A stretch of DNA of 64,000 bases. Origin: Mesorhizobium sp. M4B.F.Ca.ET.203.01.1.1. GTDB taxonomy: Bacteria > Pseudomonadota > Alphaproteobacteria > Rhizobiales > Rhizobiaceae. The stretch lies in contig NZ_SRUO01000012.1 of the NCBI RefSeq assembly GCF_004791025.1, positions 1-64,000 of the forward strand, given 5' to 3'. Below the pieces are notes generated by a model. The model saw only the letters and a program-made list of their open reading frames with translations, did not search any database and was not told the origin of the DNA. The translations under genes were made by a program, and so were the position numbers. Shown piece by piece: positions 17,092 through 26,155 of this stretch. Position 1 is the first letter of the stretch. Each line of letters starts with the position of its first letter.

Positions 17092-18797
17092 TAGCCGCCC
17101 TCCCCGACAAGGACGAAGGGCGCCCAGGCGGACGGGTGCGCAAGCGAGGGATCATCCTTGTCCTGCATGATGTCGAGCATGGCGAGGCGGAGCGCCTCGG
17201 CTCGGCGGAGCCTTGAGCCGCTGCCCAGCGCCGCAAGCGTCTGCGTGGTCAGACGTGCGGCGGCATCGTCGCGGACCGGCCAGTGGGAGACAAGGATCGC
17301 CCGCGCGCCGGCGTAGAGGAAGGCGCGCGCCAGGCCGGACAGGCCCTCGGCGTCAGGCCGGCCGTCACCGCCGGCGGTGTTGCAGGCCGAGAGGATGACC
17401 CATTGCGCCGACAGTTTGAGCTCCGCCACTTCGGAGGCGGTCAGCAGGCCGTCATCGCGCGCGGTGGCGACTTGCGGCGGGGTCAGCACCAGGGCTGGCT
17501 CGGCCAGACCGCGCAGGTCGCCGGAGAGCAGGCCGTGAGTGGCGAAAGCCAGGACGTCCGTCGTCGACAGGTCCGTCTGCTTGACGATGGTTTCGCTCGC
17601 CCTCGCGCCGACAAAGAGGTCCGTTTCCGGCGCGCCGAGAATGGCGGCGAGCTTGCGCAACTCCGGGCCGGTCTCAGGCAGCGGCGGCAGGTCGCGCACT
17701 GCGTCGACATTGGCGAGGCTGCCGCGAAAGAAACTTGCGGGAGGGGCGGAAGCGACCTCGACCGTCTCGCCGCCCAGCACAGGCGCGCCGAAGCCGCGAA
17801 AGGCAATGCGCTTTTTGCCGCCGCGCGGCGGCGGGTATTTGCGGATGACGGCCAGGCTGTCGACGGACGGCAAGGTGGTGAAGGCATAGTGCCTCGCCAG
17901 CCAGTCGGTCCGGCGCAGCGCCTCCGGGTCGGTGTCTTCACCGGTGGGAGCCGAGGCGACGAGTACCGACAAGGGAAGGCCGGCCAGCGGACCGTCACTG
18001 ACGACGAAGACGTGGCGCGCGGCCTTCAGCGCCGGCTCGACCGGTCGGATCAGCTCGCCATAGAGGATGCTGGCCGTCGTGCGATCGAAGGGCGCGACAC
18101 GCGGCTTGTCCATGCCGGGGACCAGTGTCCTGGCGCCGCGCGCGGCCGCCGCCGGATCGAGCTCGGCCCGCAACCTGGCGATGTCGCCGCCAAGGATCTC
18201 CGCACCATAGCCGGTTTCGGTCCAGGCGGTGTCATGCTTGCCGATCGCCCAGACGAAGATGTGATCGTGCCCGGCAAGCATCAGCAGCAGGCCCTCGTCC
18301 TCATCGAGCAGGGCCTGCACGTCGGCCACCGACAGCGGTTTGGGATGGGCAAGGTCGGCATAGCGCGGGAAGGACCGCGCCAGCGTGGCGTCGACGCCAA
18401 CCAGTTCGGCGCGCAGAGAATCGATCTCGCCGCGCAGGCGCACCAGCGCGTCGGCGCCGCTCGCACCGGCAGAAGTCGCCTGCCCCAGCGCCTTTTCCTT
18501 CCCGCTGATCATGGCCACGATATCCTGGCGCTGGCGCACAATGCCCGCCAGCTCCGGCGAGCCGGCAGCGGCGCGCAGGCCAAGCTGCTGCAAGGCATTG
18601 CCCGCGGAGGACAGCAGCGCCCATTGCGCGGCCTCGAACGCATCCTCAAGGTGGCGGTCGGCCGCCGGCGCGACTGCCGGGGCGCCGACGGACGCCAGCC
18701 CGGCCACCAGAAGACAGATGCGCGCCAGGCGCCAAGGCGCCCGCGGCGATTTCAATTCAGCCAGCCCCAACGACAACCCCTGCCCGCCGATCGCCAC
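17088..18797 (-). CDS. Exported CHAT-domain (caspase-like) protein
   Basis: 569 residues from GTG. A hydrophobic segment (about 24-46: LARICLLVAGLASVGAP ending near APAADRH) looks like a Sec signal. A helical region (50-160) follows, and the rest matches the CHAT fold of the caspase/separase clan. The catalytic dyad is visible: His421 in LAFATHGLLSG and Cys472 in VILSACNTAGGDG. A VSHWPVRDDAAARL stretch follows, as in the family. CHAT proteases are often fused to TPRs; here the helical-repeat partner is a separate, overlapping gene downstream. The N-terminal domain has a coiled-coil-like stretch (VRLRGEIDSLRAELVGVDAT). The cleavage target is not evident. Start choice is uncertain by some 20 residues. 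Confidence 0.88.
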   Translation of the reverse strand: MAIGGQGLSLGLAELKSPRAPWRLARICLLVAGLASVGAPAVAPAADRHLEDAFEAAQWALLSSAGNALQQLGLRAAAGSPELAGIVRQRQDIVAMISGKEKALGQATSAGASGADALVRLRGEIDSLRAELVGVDATLARSFPRYADLAHPKPLSVADVQALLDEDEGLLLMLAGHDHIFVWAIGKHDTAWTETGYGAEILGGDIARLRAELDPAAAARGARTLVPGMDKPRVAPFDRTTASILYGELIRPVEPALKAARHVFVVSDGPLAGLPLSVLVASAPTGEDTDPEALRRTDWLARHYAFTTLPSVDSLAVIRKYPPPRGGKKRIAFRGFGAPVLGGETVEVASAPPASFFRGSLANVDAVRDLPPLPETGPELRKLAAILGAPETDLFVGARASETIVKQTDLSTTDVLAFATHGLLSGDLRGLAEPALVLTPPQVATARDDGLLTASEVAELKLSAQWVILSACNTAGGDGRPDAEGLSGLARAFLYAGARAILVSHWPVRDDAAARLTTQTLAALGSGSRLRRAEALRLAMLDIMQDKDDPSLAHPSAWAPFVLVGEGGY

Positions 18798-18872
18798 GCC
18801 GGAATACGCGGCGATCGCGCCATCATTGTGATGGGGAGGATTGGATGCAAGAGGGCGGAGCGTTGGCCTCTA

Positions 18873-20123
18873 TCAGGCGCTGAAGCGATCGGCGGCAAAA
18901 GGACCCAGCCGAGAGGCATCCACCGTGCCGCCGATCAGTGCCGCAACCAAACGTGCCGTGATCGGCGCCAAGGTCAGGCCGAGATGACCGTGGCCGAAGG
19001 CGTGGATCACCCTGGAACTGCCGCGCGAACGGCCGATGACCGGCCGGGAATCGGGCAGTGACGGACGAAAACCCATCCATTCGGACGAGTTTTGGCCAAG
19101 GTTGGGGAAGAACTGCCTGACGCCGCGATCGAGCAGCGCCAGCCGGCGCGGATTTGGCGGCGCGGCAAGCCCGCCGAGCTCGACCGTGCCAGCGACCCGC
19201 AGCCGGCCAGCCATCGGCGTCATGTAGAAACCGAGATCGACAGGACAGACCGGGCGATTGAGCGGCGGAGCATCTGTGGGGAATTCGAGATGGTAGCCAC
19301 GCTCGGTGTCGAGAGGGATTTTGTCGCCGGCCTGCGCTGCCAGGATGCGCGAACGAGCGCCGGCGGCGATTACCACCGTGCCCGCCTTGATTTGAATATC
19401 GGGACCGCTCAGCCTGATACCGCCTCCCTCGGGCTGCAACCCGGTGACCTCAGCCTTGGCCCTCATCGCCCCGCGCGTGGTCGCGGCATCGAGCAATCGG
19501 CGCATCAGCGTCCCGGGATCGGTGACGTTCATCGAGTCCGGGAAATAGAGGCCCCGCGCTCCCGTCGCCGGAAGGCCGGGCTCCAGCGCGGCCACCTCTT
19601 CCGCATCCAGCACCTGCTGATGAACGCCAAACCCGGCGCGCAGCGCCCTGCCCCCGGCACCAGCGGCGAAATCGCTTTCGCGTCGATAGAGATAGAGGCA
19701 GCCTTTGCGGCGTAAGAGGTCCTGCAGGCCCGCCTCCTGCACCATTTCCTCCCAGGCCGGCAAGGCTTCCGCCAGCAACCCGGCGAGCGCCACTGCATTG
19801 GCGCGGGTGGCCGCCGGAAGCGATTGCCTGACAAAGCGCACCAGCCATGGCGCCAACTGGAAAAGTGCTGCCCAGCGCATCGAAAACGGACTGTCCGGAT
19901 CGAGCAGCAGTTTCGGCAAGGCGCGCAGGACGGCCGGATTGCCCACGGGCATGCAGGCGTATTCGGCGAGCGTCCCGGCATTGCCGAACGAGGCGCCCGA
20001 GCCCGGCTCGTTGGGATCGATCAGCAGGACCTCACGGCCTTCGCCAGCAAGCCGCAACGCTGTCGCCAGCCCGACGACACCGGCGCCAATGATGGCGATC
20101 TCGACTGTCCTGGACGCTGCCAC
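18873..20123 (-). CDS. FAD-dependent amine/D-amino-acid oxidoreductase (DadA-like)
   Basis: About 416 residues from a GTG that gives MAASRTVEIAIIGAGVVG. The dinucleotide-binding motif IGAGVVGLATALRLAGEGRE is at the N-terminus, with IDPNEPGSGASFGNAG just after it, as in DadA and related FAD oxidases. The C-terminus has WMGFRPSLPDSRPVIG and HAFGHGHLGLTLAP, the usual second FAD-contact region. It likely oxidises an amino acid, opine or other secondary amine to an imine or oxo acid and passes electrons to the chain. It follows the MocR gene by 7 bases on the same strand and faces an amine-type ABC operon. It could degrade the imported substrate. Confidence 0.85.
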   Translation of the reverse strand: MAASRTVEIAIIGAGVVGLATALRLAGEGREVLLIDPNEPGSGASFGNAGTLAEYACMPVGNPAVLRALPKLLLDPDSPFSMRWAALFQLAPWLVRFVRQSLPAATRANAVALAGLLAEALPAWEEMVQEAGLQDLLRRKGCLYLYRRESDFAAGAGGRALRAGFGVHQQVLDAEEVAALEPGLPATGARGLYFPDSMNVTDPGTLMRRLLDAATTRGAMRAKAEVTGLQPEGGGIRLSGPDIQIKAGTVVIAAGARSRILAAQAGDKIPLDTERGYHLEFPTDAPPLNRPVCPVDLGFYMTPMAGRLRVAGTVELGGLAAPPNPRRLALLDRGVRQFFPNLGQNSSEWMGFRPSLPDSRPVIGRSRGSSRVIHAFGHGHLGLTLAPITARLVAALIGGTVDASRLGPFAADRFSA

Positions 20124-20130
20124 CGATGAC

Positions 20131-21519
20131 CTACACAAAACCCGGCAGTTGCAGATGACCGGCCGCGAGCAACTCGGCCATTGTGCTGAGCGCCGTGCGC
20201 AGATCCTCCTGCGAACGTGCCGCGCCGACATTGATGCGCACGCCGTGCTGGACCGGTTCGCGGCCGACCGCGAAGGCATCGCCGGGCAGCACGGCGACGC
20301 CGCGTTCCAGGCAAGTGCGGGCAAAGCCCGCGCCGCGCCAGGGTTCAGGCAGGCGCAGCCAGGCATGGGTCGACGTCGGATGCGCCTGGATATCGAAGCG
20401 GCCGAGGATTTCGCTGAGGATGGCCTGACGCTGGCGCAGCTCCTGTTTCTGGATCTCGATGATGCGGGCGGCCGAGCCTTCCTCGATCAGCCTTGCGCCG
20501 ATCAGCGCCGTCAGCGGGCTGATGCTCCAGCAGTTGATGCGCAGCGCCGCCGCTACCTGGCCGGCGATGGGGCGCGGGGCGATGACGAAGCCCAGGCGCA
20601 GGCCTGGCGCCAGGCATTTCGACAGCGCGCCGAGATGGATCGTCAGCTCCGGCTCGAGACTGGCGAAGGATGGCGGCGGATCGTCGGCAAGCGGCCGATA
20701 GACGTCGTCCTCGATGATCAGCACGTTGTGGCGCCTGGCGACCGCGGCGAGATCGCGCCGGCGTTCCTCGCTCAGCGTGATCGTCGTCGGATTGTGCAGC
20801 GTCGGCACCAGGAAGACGGCGCGCGGGCGCAGTTGCGCGCAGGCGGCGTCGAAAGCGTCGGGACGCATGCCGCCGCGGTCCATGGCGATGCCCCTGAGGT
20901 CCAGCCCGTGCACGCGGCACAGCGCATTGATGCCCTGGTAGGTCACCTCGTCGGCCAACACCACCTCGCCTTGCCGGGTGACGGCGCCGAGCAGGCAGTC
21001 CAGGCCATGCTGGGCCCCGGCAGCCAGCACGACGCGGCCGGGGTCGCCATCGCCGGCAACGGATGTGAACCAGTCGGCCACCGCCACTCGCGCCCAGAGC
21101 GGTCCTTCCGGTGGATGGTAATCCTGCAGCGCGGTGTAGTGTCGGTCCTTGGACAGGCGCGGCAAGAGTGCTGCTACCGCATCGAGATAGGCCGATGTGG
21201 CGGGCCGGTTTACGGAAAGGTCGATGATGCCGCTCTGGTCGCTCGGCGCCGACACGAAGCCCGGTTTTTCGCCGGCGTCACGGGCGGCGACCGTCGTGCC
21301 GCGCCCGGGCCGCGCTTCGAGCAGCCCCTGCTCCTGAAGGGTCGACAAGGCCCGCGTGACGGTCGTGACATTGATGCCCAGCGCCCGCGCGATCTCGCGC
21401 TGCGGCGGCAACCGGTCACCGACAGCGAGCGTGCCGGCGGCGATGCGTTCGGCGATCGCATCGGCAAGACGGCGGTAGACCGGACTTTCGTCGTCGGCGA
21501 GGCGAAGATCTTGGAGCAT
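20131..21519 (-). CDS. MocR/PdxR-type regulator: GntR helix-turn-helix fused to PLP aminotransferase fold
   Basis: 462 residues from the ATG giving MLQDLRLADDES. The N-terminal winged helix (about 10-75) contains GDRLPPQREIARALGINVTT and VTRALSTLQEQGLLEARPGR. The rest is a fold-type I aminotransferase domain with the PLP lysine in GALSKCLAPGLRLGFV and upstream LVPTLHNPTTITLSEERR. MocR proteins use the PLP domain as a sensor for amines or vitamin B6 forms and usually bind direct repeats near their own divergent promoter. It lies between the DadA-like gene (7-base gap) and the ABC operon (about 286 bases, divergent), so it is the likely controller of both. Confidence 0.9.
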   Translation of the reverse strand: MLQDLRLADDESPVYRRLADAIAERIAAGTLAVGDRLPPQREIARALGINVTTVTRALSTLQEQGLLEARPGRGTTVAARDAGEKPGFVSAPSDQSGIIDLSVNRPATSAYLDAVAALLPRLSKDRHYTALQDYHPPEGPLWARVAVADWFTSVAGDGDPGRVVLAAGAQHGLDCLLGAVTRQGEVVLADEVTYQGINALCRVHGLDLRGIAMDRGGMRPDAFDAACAQLRPRAVFLVPTLHNPTTITLSEERRRDLAAVARRHNVLIIEDDVYRPLADDPPPSFASLEPELTIHLGALSKCLAPGLRLGFVIAPRPIAGQVAAALRINCWSISPLTALIGARLIEEGSAARIIEIQKQELRQRQAILSEILGRFDIQAHPTSTHAWLRLPEPWRGAGFARTCLERGVAVLPGDAFAVGREPVQHGVRINVGAARSQEDLRTALSTMAELLAAGHLQLPGFV

Positions 21520-21591
21520 ACGGGATTCGACTACGGCTGATGTCTCACTGTTGGCGCATCTAGCATAAGACAATACTCCGTACAATAGAGC

Positions 21592-21705
21592 TTGTCTGAC
21601 GCACAATCGCAAGACGCCCTGCCAGAAATCTCACACAATTCGTTAAAAATCGACTTGACGGACAAAGTTGTCTGCATCTATGGTCGATTTCAGGTTAATT
21701 GTGTG
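21592..21705. promoter_or_regulatory. Candidate MocR operator region: repeated TTGTCTG words
   Basis: TTGTCTG occurs at 21592-21598 and 21668-21674, and TTGTGTG at 21699-21705, all in the same direction. GACAA-AG-TTGTC (21661-21672) forms a small dyad at the second copy. MocR regulators are known to use direct repeats, so these are reasonable binding sites. A chance origin remains possible. Confidence 0.35.
21655..21684 (+). promoter_or_regulatory. Candidate sigma70-type promoter of the amine ABC operon
   Basis: TTGACG (21655-21660), an 18-base spacer and TATGGT (21679-21684). It lies about 120 bases upstream of the ATPase start, and its spacer contains the GACAA/TTGTC dyad. A regulator bound there would block RNA polymerase. 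Confidence 0.45.
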
Positions 21706-21805
21706 ACCATACAAGTCGCACGACCTGCCGGGCAGCAGGCCGGTTTCCGGGAGGACGAGGCATGGATCGCAAGCCGCATCTCAGCCGCATCAAGGATTGC
21801 GGACT

Positions 21806-22987
21806 ATGAGCGCCCGCCAGGCCGCATTGCCGGCCGCGGCGGCCACGATCGCGCCCGCCACGCAAGCAGATCCCGTCGGCAAGGGTTTCGTCGAATTCGC
21901 CGATGTCGAAAAATCCTACGACGGACGGACCTTCGCGGTGACGCGGATGAACCTCACCGTTGCGCGCGGCGAATTCCTGACGCTGCTTGGTCCTTCCGGC
22001 TCCGGCAAGACAACGACACTCAACATGCTTGCCGGCTTCGAGCGGCCGACGCATGGCACGATCACGCTTGAAGGCCAGCCGGTCGACCGCTTGCCGCCCT
22101 ATCAGCGCAACATCGGCATGGTGTTCCAGAACTACGCGCTGTTCCCGCATATGACGGTCGAGGAGAACGTCGGCTTCCCGCTCTCGGTCCGGCAGGTCGG
22201 CAAGGCCGATATCGCGTCCAGGGTAGCGAGCGCACTCGACATGGTGCGGCTCAGGCAATTTGGCGACCGCAGGCCGACCCAGCTTTCCGGCGGCCAGCAG
22301 CAGCGCGTGGCGCTTGCCCGCGCCCTGGTGTTCAAGCCGAGCCTGGTGCTCATGGACGAGCCGCTCGGCGCGCTCGACAAGAAGCTGCGCGAACACATGC
22401 AGCTCGAGATCAAACAAATCCACACCATGCTCGGCGTCACCATTGTCTACGTCACGCATGACCAGAGCGAGGCACTGACGATGTCGGACCGCGTCGCTGT
22501 CTTCAACAATGGCGGCATCGTCCAGCTCGGTTCGCCCGACGATCTCTACAACGCGCCGCAGAGCTCTTTCGTGGCGAGCTTCATCGGCGAGAACAACACG
22601 CTCGAAGGCGTGGTCGATCGCGTCTCCGGCGCAGAATGCCGCGTCAGGCTGAATGGCGGCGGCGAGCTTACCGCACTCGCCATCGGCGTCGCGCAGGGCG
22701 CTCCCTGCCACGTCGCCATCCGCCCGGAGCGGCTGACCCTGACGCCGACGGCGGCCGGCGGCAATGCCCTGCCCGCCACTGTGGACGGGCGTATCTATCT
22801 CGGCGACCACCTGCGCCTTTTGGCCAGGCTCGCCAGCGACCAGGTGCTGACCGTCAAGGTCGGCCCCGAATCGACGATGGCAAACGGCGAGACCGTGACG
22901 GTCTCCTGCGCGTCCAATGATTGCCGCGCCTTTCCGGCCGATGCCGGATCGGGCGGTGCCATTCCAAAACAGGGGAAAACGAAATGA
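21806..22987 (+). CDS. ABC transporter ATP-binding protein (PotA-like)
   Basis: 393 residues. It has Walker A LLGPSGSGKTTTLNMLAG, Q-loop VFQNYALFPHMTV, signature LSGGQQQRVALARAL, Walker B LVLMDEPLGALDKK and switch His in VYVTHDQSEALT. A C-terminal OB-like TOBE domain (about 290-375) is typical of PotA/FbpC/MalK-type subunits of importers. The ATG at 21806 is preferred because AAGGA lies 9 bases upstream; earlier in-frame codons lack a site. It overlaps the binding-protein gene by 4 bases. With family-1 permeases downstream, the substrate is probably a polyamine-like or other amine compound. Confidence 0.93.
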   Translation: MSARQAALPAAAATIAPATQADPVGKGFVEFADVEKSYDGRTFAVTRMNLTVARGEFLTLLGPSGSGKTTTLNMLAGFERPTHGTITLEGQPVDRLPPYQRNIGMVFQNYALFPHMTVEENVGFPLSVRQVGKADIASRVASALDMVRLRQFGDRRPTQLSGGQQQRVALARALVFKPSLVLMDEPLGALDKKLREHMQLEIKQIHTMLGVTIVYVTHDQSEALTMSDRVAVFNNGGIVQLGSPDDLYNAPQSSFVASFIGENNTLEGVVDRVSGAECRVRLNGGGELTALAIGVAQGAPCHVAIRPERLTLTPTAAGGNALPATVDGRIYLGDHLRLLARLASDQVLTVKVGPESTMANGETVTVSCASNDCRAFPADAGSGGAIPKQGKTK

Positions 22988-24036
22988 CACTCATGAGGAA
23001 GACTCTTCTCGCGCTCGCGGCCGCCACGGCCTCGATGACCATCGCCGGCGCCGCCTTCACCGACGAGCTGTCGATCATGGCGAGCGGCGGCGCCTGGCAG
23101 GACGCGCAACGCAAGGCCTGGTTCGAACCTTTCAGCAAGGAGACAGGCGCCAAGATCCTCGAGCAGGAGTATCTCGGCGATCTCGGCAAGGTCAAAGCGA
23201 TGGTCGAGACCGGCAACGTGCCGATCGACCTGGTGACGGTCGAGACGGCGACCGTGCTGCAGGGTTGCGACGCCGGTATCCTCGAACGCCTCGACTATTC
23301 CAAGATCGGGCCGCGCGACAAGTTCATCGAAGGCTCGGCGCTCGATTGCGGTGTCGGTCTCGACGCTTACGGCGACATCCTCGCCTACGATCCGACCGTG
23401 CTGAAAGAAGCGCCAACCTCGGTTCTCGACCTGTTCGACACGACCAAATTCCCCGGCAAGCGCGCCATGCGCAAGTTCCCGGCGCAGAACCTCGAATGGG
23501 CGCTGATGGCAGACGGCGTGGCGCCGGCAGACGTCTACAAGGTGCTGGCCACGCCGGAGGGCGTCGACCGTGCCTTCAAGAAGCTCGACACGATCAAGAA
23601 GGACATCGTCTGGTGGGATGCCGGCGCGCAGCCGGCGCAGCTTCTGGCTTCCCAGGAAGTGGTGATGACCACCGCCTGGAACGGCCGCATCCAGAACGCC
23701 ATCGACAACGACAAGAAGCCATTCAAGATCGTCTGGAACAACCAGATCCTCGAATACGACATGATCTCCATTCCAAAGGGCGCCAGGAATCCGGAGCTGG
23801 CCTACAAATACCTCGCCTATATCAGCCAGCCGGAAAACAACGCCAAGCTCGCCAGCTACATCACCTATGGGCCGGTGCGCACCGACGCGGCGTCCTTCGT
23901 CGCTCCCGACGCGCTGCCGAAACTGCCGAACGCTCCGGATCACTTGAGCGGCGCCTATCTGGTTGCCGACACCGAGTTCTGGGGCGACTATGGCGAGGAC
24001 CTCGTCAAGCGCTTCAACGCCTGGCTTGCGCAGTAG
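22984..24036 (+). CDS. ABC transporter solute-binding protein (PotD/PotF-like)
   Basis: 350 residues with a Sec signal (MTLMRKTLLALAAATASMTI, then AGAAFTDE). The mature part reads LSIMASGGAWQDAQRKAWFE and EQEYLGDLGKVKAMVETGNV, with WNGRIQNAIDNDKKPFKIVW near the C-terminal third, as in spermidine/putrescine and related amine binding proteins. The ATG overlaps the stop of the ATPase gene (ATGA). It is the second gene of a four-gene importer operon next to a MocR regulator and an amine oxidase, which suggests an amine or opine-like ligand. The precise ligand cannot be told from sequence. Confidence 0.9.
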   Translation: MTLMRKTLLALAAATASMTIAGAAFTDELSIMASGGAWQDAQRKAWFEPFSKETGAKILEQEYLGDLGKVKAMVETGNVPIDLVTVETATVLQGCDAGILERLDYSKIGPRDKFIEGSALDCGVGLDAYGDILAYDPTVLKEAPTSVLDLFDTTKFPGKRAMRKFPAQNLEWALMADGVAPADVYKVLATPEGVDRAFKKLDTIKKDIVWWDAGAQPAQLLASQEVVMTTAWNGRIQNAIDNDKKPFKIVWNNQILEYDMISIPKGARNPELAYKYLAYISQPENNAKLASYITYGPVRTDAASFVAPDALPKLPNAPDHLSGAYLVADTEFWGDYGEDLVKRFNAWLAQ

Positions 24037-24043
24037 GCGAGAG

Positions 24044-25324
24044 ATGTCGGCGCTCCAGCCCAGCGAACTCGACCGGCCCGCGCTGGCCCGCGGCCGGTCA
24101 GCCGCCGACGCCGACCTGAAATCGGTGTCGGCGGCGCTCCGGCGCGCCGAATTCGGCGACCGGCTGCGCACGCTGCTGCTGGCGGCGCCTTTGCTCATCC
24201 TCCTGGGGCTGAGCTTCGGCATCCCAATCGTGCTCCTGCTGTCGCGCGCCGTCTATGATCCGACAATCGCAGATGCTTTGCCCAAGACGACCGTGGCCCT
24301 GGGCGGCTGGAACGGCCAGGGCCTGCCGGGTGACGATGCCTTCGCGGCGCTCGCGGCGGACCTCAAGGACAATCAGGCCAAGGGCACGGCCTATGAGCTG
24401 GCAAAAAGCCTCAACGCCCGCCTGCCCGGCGCGCGCAGCCAGGTGCTGAAGACGGCGCGCAAGCTCGAAAGCGCCGACGGCCAGGCCGCGCTCGACGCCG
24501 TGAAATCGCTGCCGTTCTGGTCAGCGCCGTCGACCTGGCCGACGATCCGGAACGGCACTCACAGCCTCACCTCGTTCTATCTGCTCAGCGCCCTCGACCT
24601 GCGCTGGAATGCCGATGGCAGCATCGAGCGGGTGCCGCCGGAGCAGGCGATTTTCGTGCAGGTGTTCCTGCGCACCTTCTTCGTCGCCGCCGCGGTGACG
24701 CTGGCCACGCTGCTGCTGGGGTTTCCGCTGGCCTATCTCATCGCCAGCGTACCGAAGGGGCTGGCGGCCATCCTGATCGTTGCGGTGCTTTTGCCGTTCT
24801 GGACTTCGATCCTGGTGCGCACAGCCGCGTGGACGGTCCTTTTGCAGAAATTCGGGCTGGTCAATGACTTCCTGCTCTTTATCGGCGTCGCAAGCGAACG
24901 GCTCGACCTGATGTACAGCCGTATCGGCCTGATCATAGCCATGACCCATATCCAGCTGCCGTTCACGCTACTGCCGATCTACAGCGTCATGCGCACGATC
25001 CCGCCCTCGCAGATGAAGGCCGCCTATTCGCTCGGCGCCAAGCCCTTCACTGCCTTCCGCCGCGTCTACATTCCGCAGGTGTTTCCGGGCGTCATGGCCG
25101 GCTGCCTGCTCACCTTCATCTTGTGCCTGGGCTACTACATCACGCCGGCGCTGATCGGCGGCGCCAGCGACCAGCTGATCAGCAATTTCATCGCCAACTA
25201 CGTCAATGTCGAATTGAACTGGGAGATGGCGGCGGCGCTGAGCTTCATCCTGCTCGTCTTCACGCTGGCGCTGTTCGGCATCTTCGCCCGCATCCTCGGC
25301 CTCGACCGCCTAAAGCTGGTGTAG
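24044..25324 (+). CDS. ABC transporter permease (PotB-like) with large periplasmic insert
   Basis: 426 residues. TM1 is LLLAAPLLILLGLSFGIPIVLLL. A periplasmic region of about 140 residues (75-215, for example SLNARLPGARSQVLKTARKL) separates it from the core of five more segments. The inner-membrane loop that contacts the ATPase is the EAA-like AAYSLGAKPFTAFRRVYIPQ. The start is ATG with GGCGAGAG just upstream, 7 bases after the binding-protein stop. The insert is longer than in classical PotB and may shape docking of the binding protein. It forms a heterodimer with the next permease. Confidence 0.9.
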   Translation: MSALQPSELDRPALARGRSAADADLKSVSAALRRAEFGDRLRTLLLAAPLLILLGLSFGIPIVLLLSRAVYDPTIADALPKTTVALGGWNGQGLPGDDAFAALAADLKDNQAKGTAYELAKSLNARLPGARSQVLKTARKLESADGQAALDAVKSLPFWSAPSTWPTIRNGTHSLTSFYLLSALDLRWNADGSIERVPPEQAIFVQVFLRTFFVAAAVTLATLLLGFPLAYLIASVPKGLAAILIVAVLLPFWTSILVRTAAWTVLLQKFGLVNDFLLFIGVASERLDLMYSRIGLIIAMTHIQLPFTLLPIYSVMRTIPPSQMKAAYSLGAKPFTAFRRVYIPQVFPGVMAGCLLTFILCLGYYITPALIGGASDQLISNFIANYVNVELNWEMAAALSFILLVFTLALFGIFARILGLDRLKLV

Positions 25325-25327
25325 CCC

Positions 25328-26155
25328 ATGCTGTTGTCTCCCTACCCCACAACCGGCGAACGCATCCGCATCACCCTGCTGTGGATCTGGTGCGGGCTCG
25401 TCATCCTGTTCCTGCTGGTGCCGATCCTCATTCCGGTGCCGCTCTCCTTCAACAGCGGCGCCTTCTTCATCTTCCCGCTGGAAGGCATCTCGACGCGCTG
25501 GTACGAGGTGGTGCTCGGCACCCAGCGCTGGCAGTCGGCGATCGGCAACAGCCTGATCGTCGCCTTCGGCACGACGCTGATCGCAACCACGCTCGGCACG
25601 CTGACGGCAATCGCGCTCTCGGACGAGAAATTCCCGGGGCGCCGCATCGTCATGCCGCTGCTTCTGTCGCCACTGATCGTGCCGGTGGTGATCACCGCCG
25701 TCGGCTCGTACCTGTTCTATGCGCGCATCGGCCTTGCCAGCACCTATGCCGGCATTATTCTCGCGCATACCGCGCTCGCCAGTCCCTTTGTCGTAGTGAC
25801 GGTGGGCGCGAGCCTTACTGGCTTCGACCGCAATCTGATGCGCGCCGCCGCGATCTCGGGCGCTAAGCCGCTGACTTCGTTCTTCCGGGTGATGTTGCCG
25901 CTGATCCTGCCCGGCGTGCTCTCTGGCGCGGCCTTCGCCTTCGTCACTTCCTTCGACGAGGTCGTGGTCGTGCAGTTCCTGGCCAGCGCCGGCCAGCGCA
26001 CCATGCCGCTCGAAATGTTCATCGGCCTTCGCGAAAAGCTCAGCCCGGCGATCACCGCCGCCGCGACGCTGATGATGGCGCTGTCGATCGTGCTTCTGGT
26101 GGTGGCCAATCTTTTGGCGCGGCGCGGTCAGAAACGGCCGGGCACCGCACCCTAG
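25328..26155 (+). CDS. ABC transporter permease (PotC-like)
   Basis: 275 residues with six hydrophobic segments, starting with LLWIWCGLVILFLLVPILIP. The EAA-like loop is MRAAAISGAKPLTSFFRVML. The gene begins 3 bases after the first permease stop, so it belongs to the same operon. Its 3' end overlaps the stop of epmA on the other strand by 4 bases (26152-26155), leaving no space for a separate terminator. Confidence 0.92.
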   Translation: MLLSPYPTTGERIRITLLWIWCGLVILFLLVPILIPVPLSFNSGAFFIFPLEGISTRWYEVVLGTQRWQSAIGNSLIVAFGTTLIATTLGTLTAIALSDEKFPGRRIVMPLLLSPLIVPVVITAVGSYLFYARIGLASTYAGIILAHTALASPFVVVTVGASLTGFDRNLMRAAAISGAKPLTSFFRVMLPLILPGVLSGAAFAFVTSFDEVVVVQFLASAGQRTMPLEMFIGLREKLSPAITAAATLMMALSIVLLVVANLLARRGQKRPGTAP

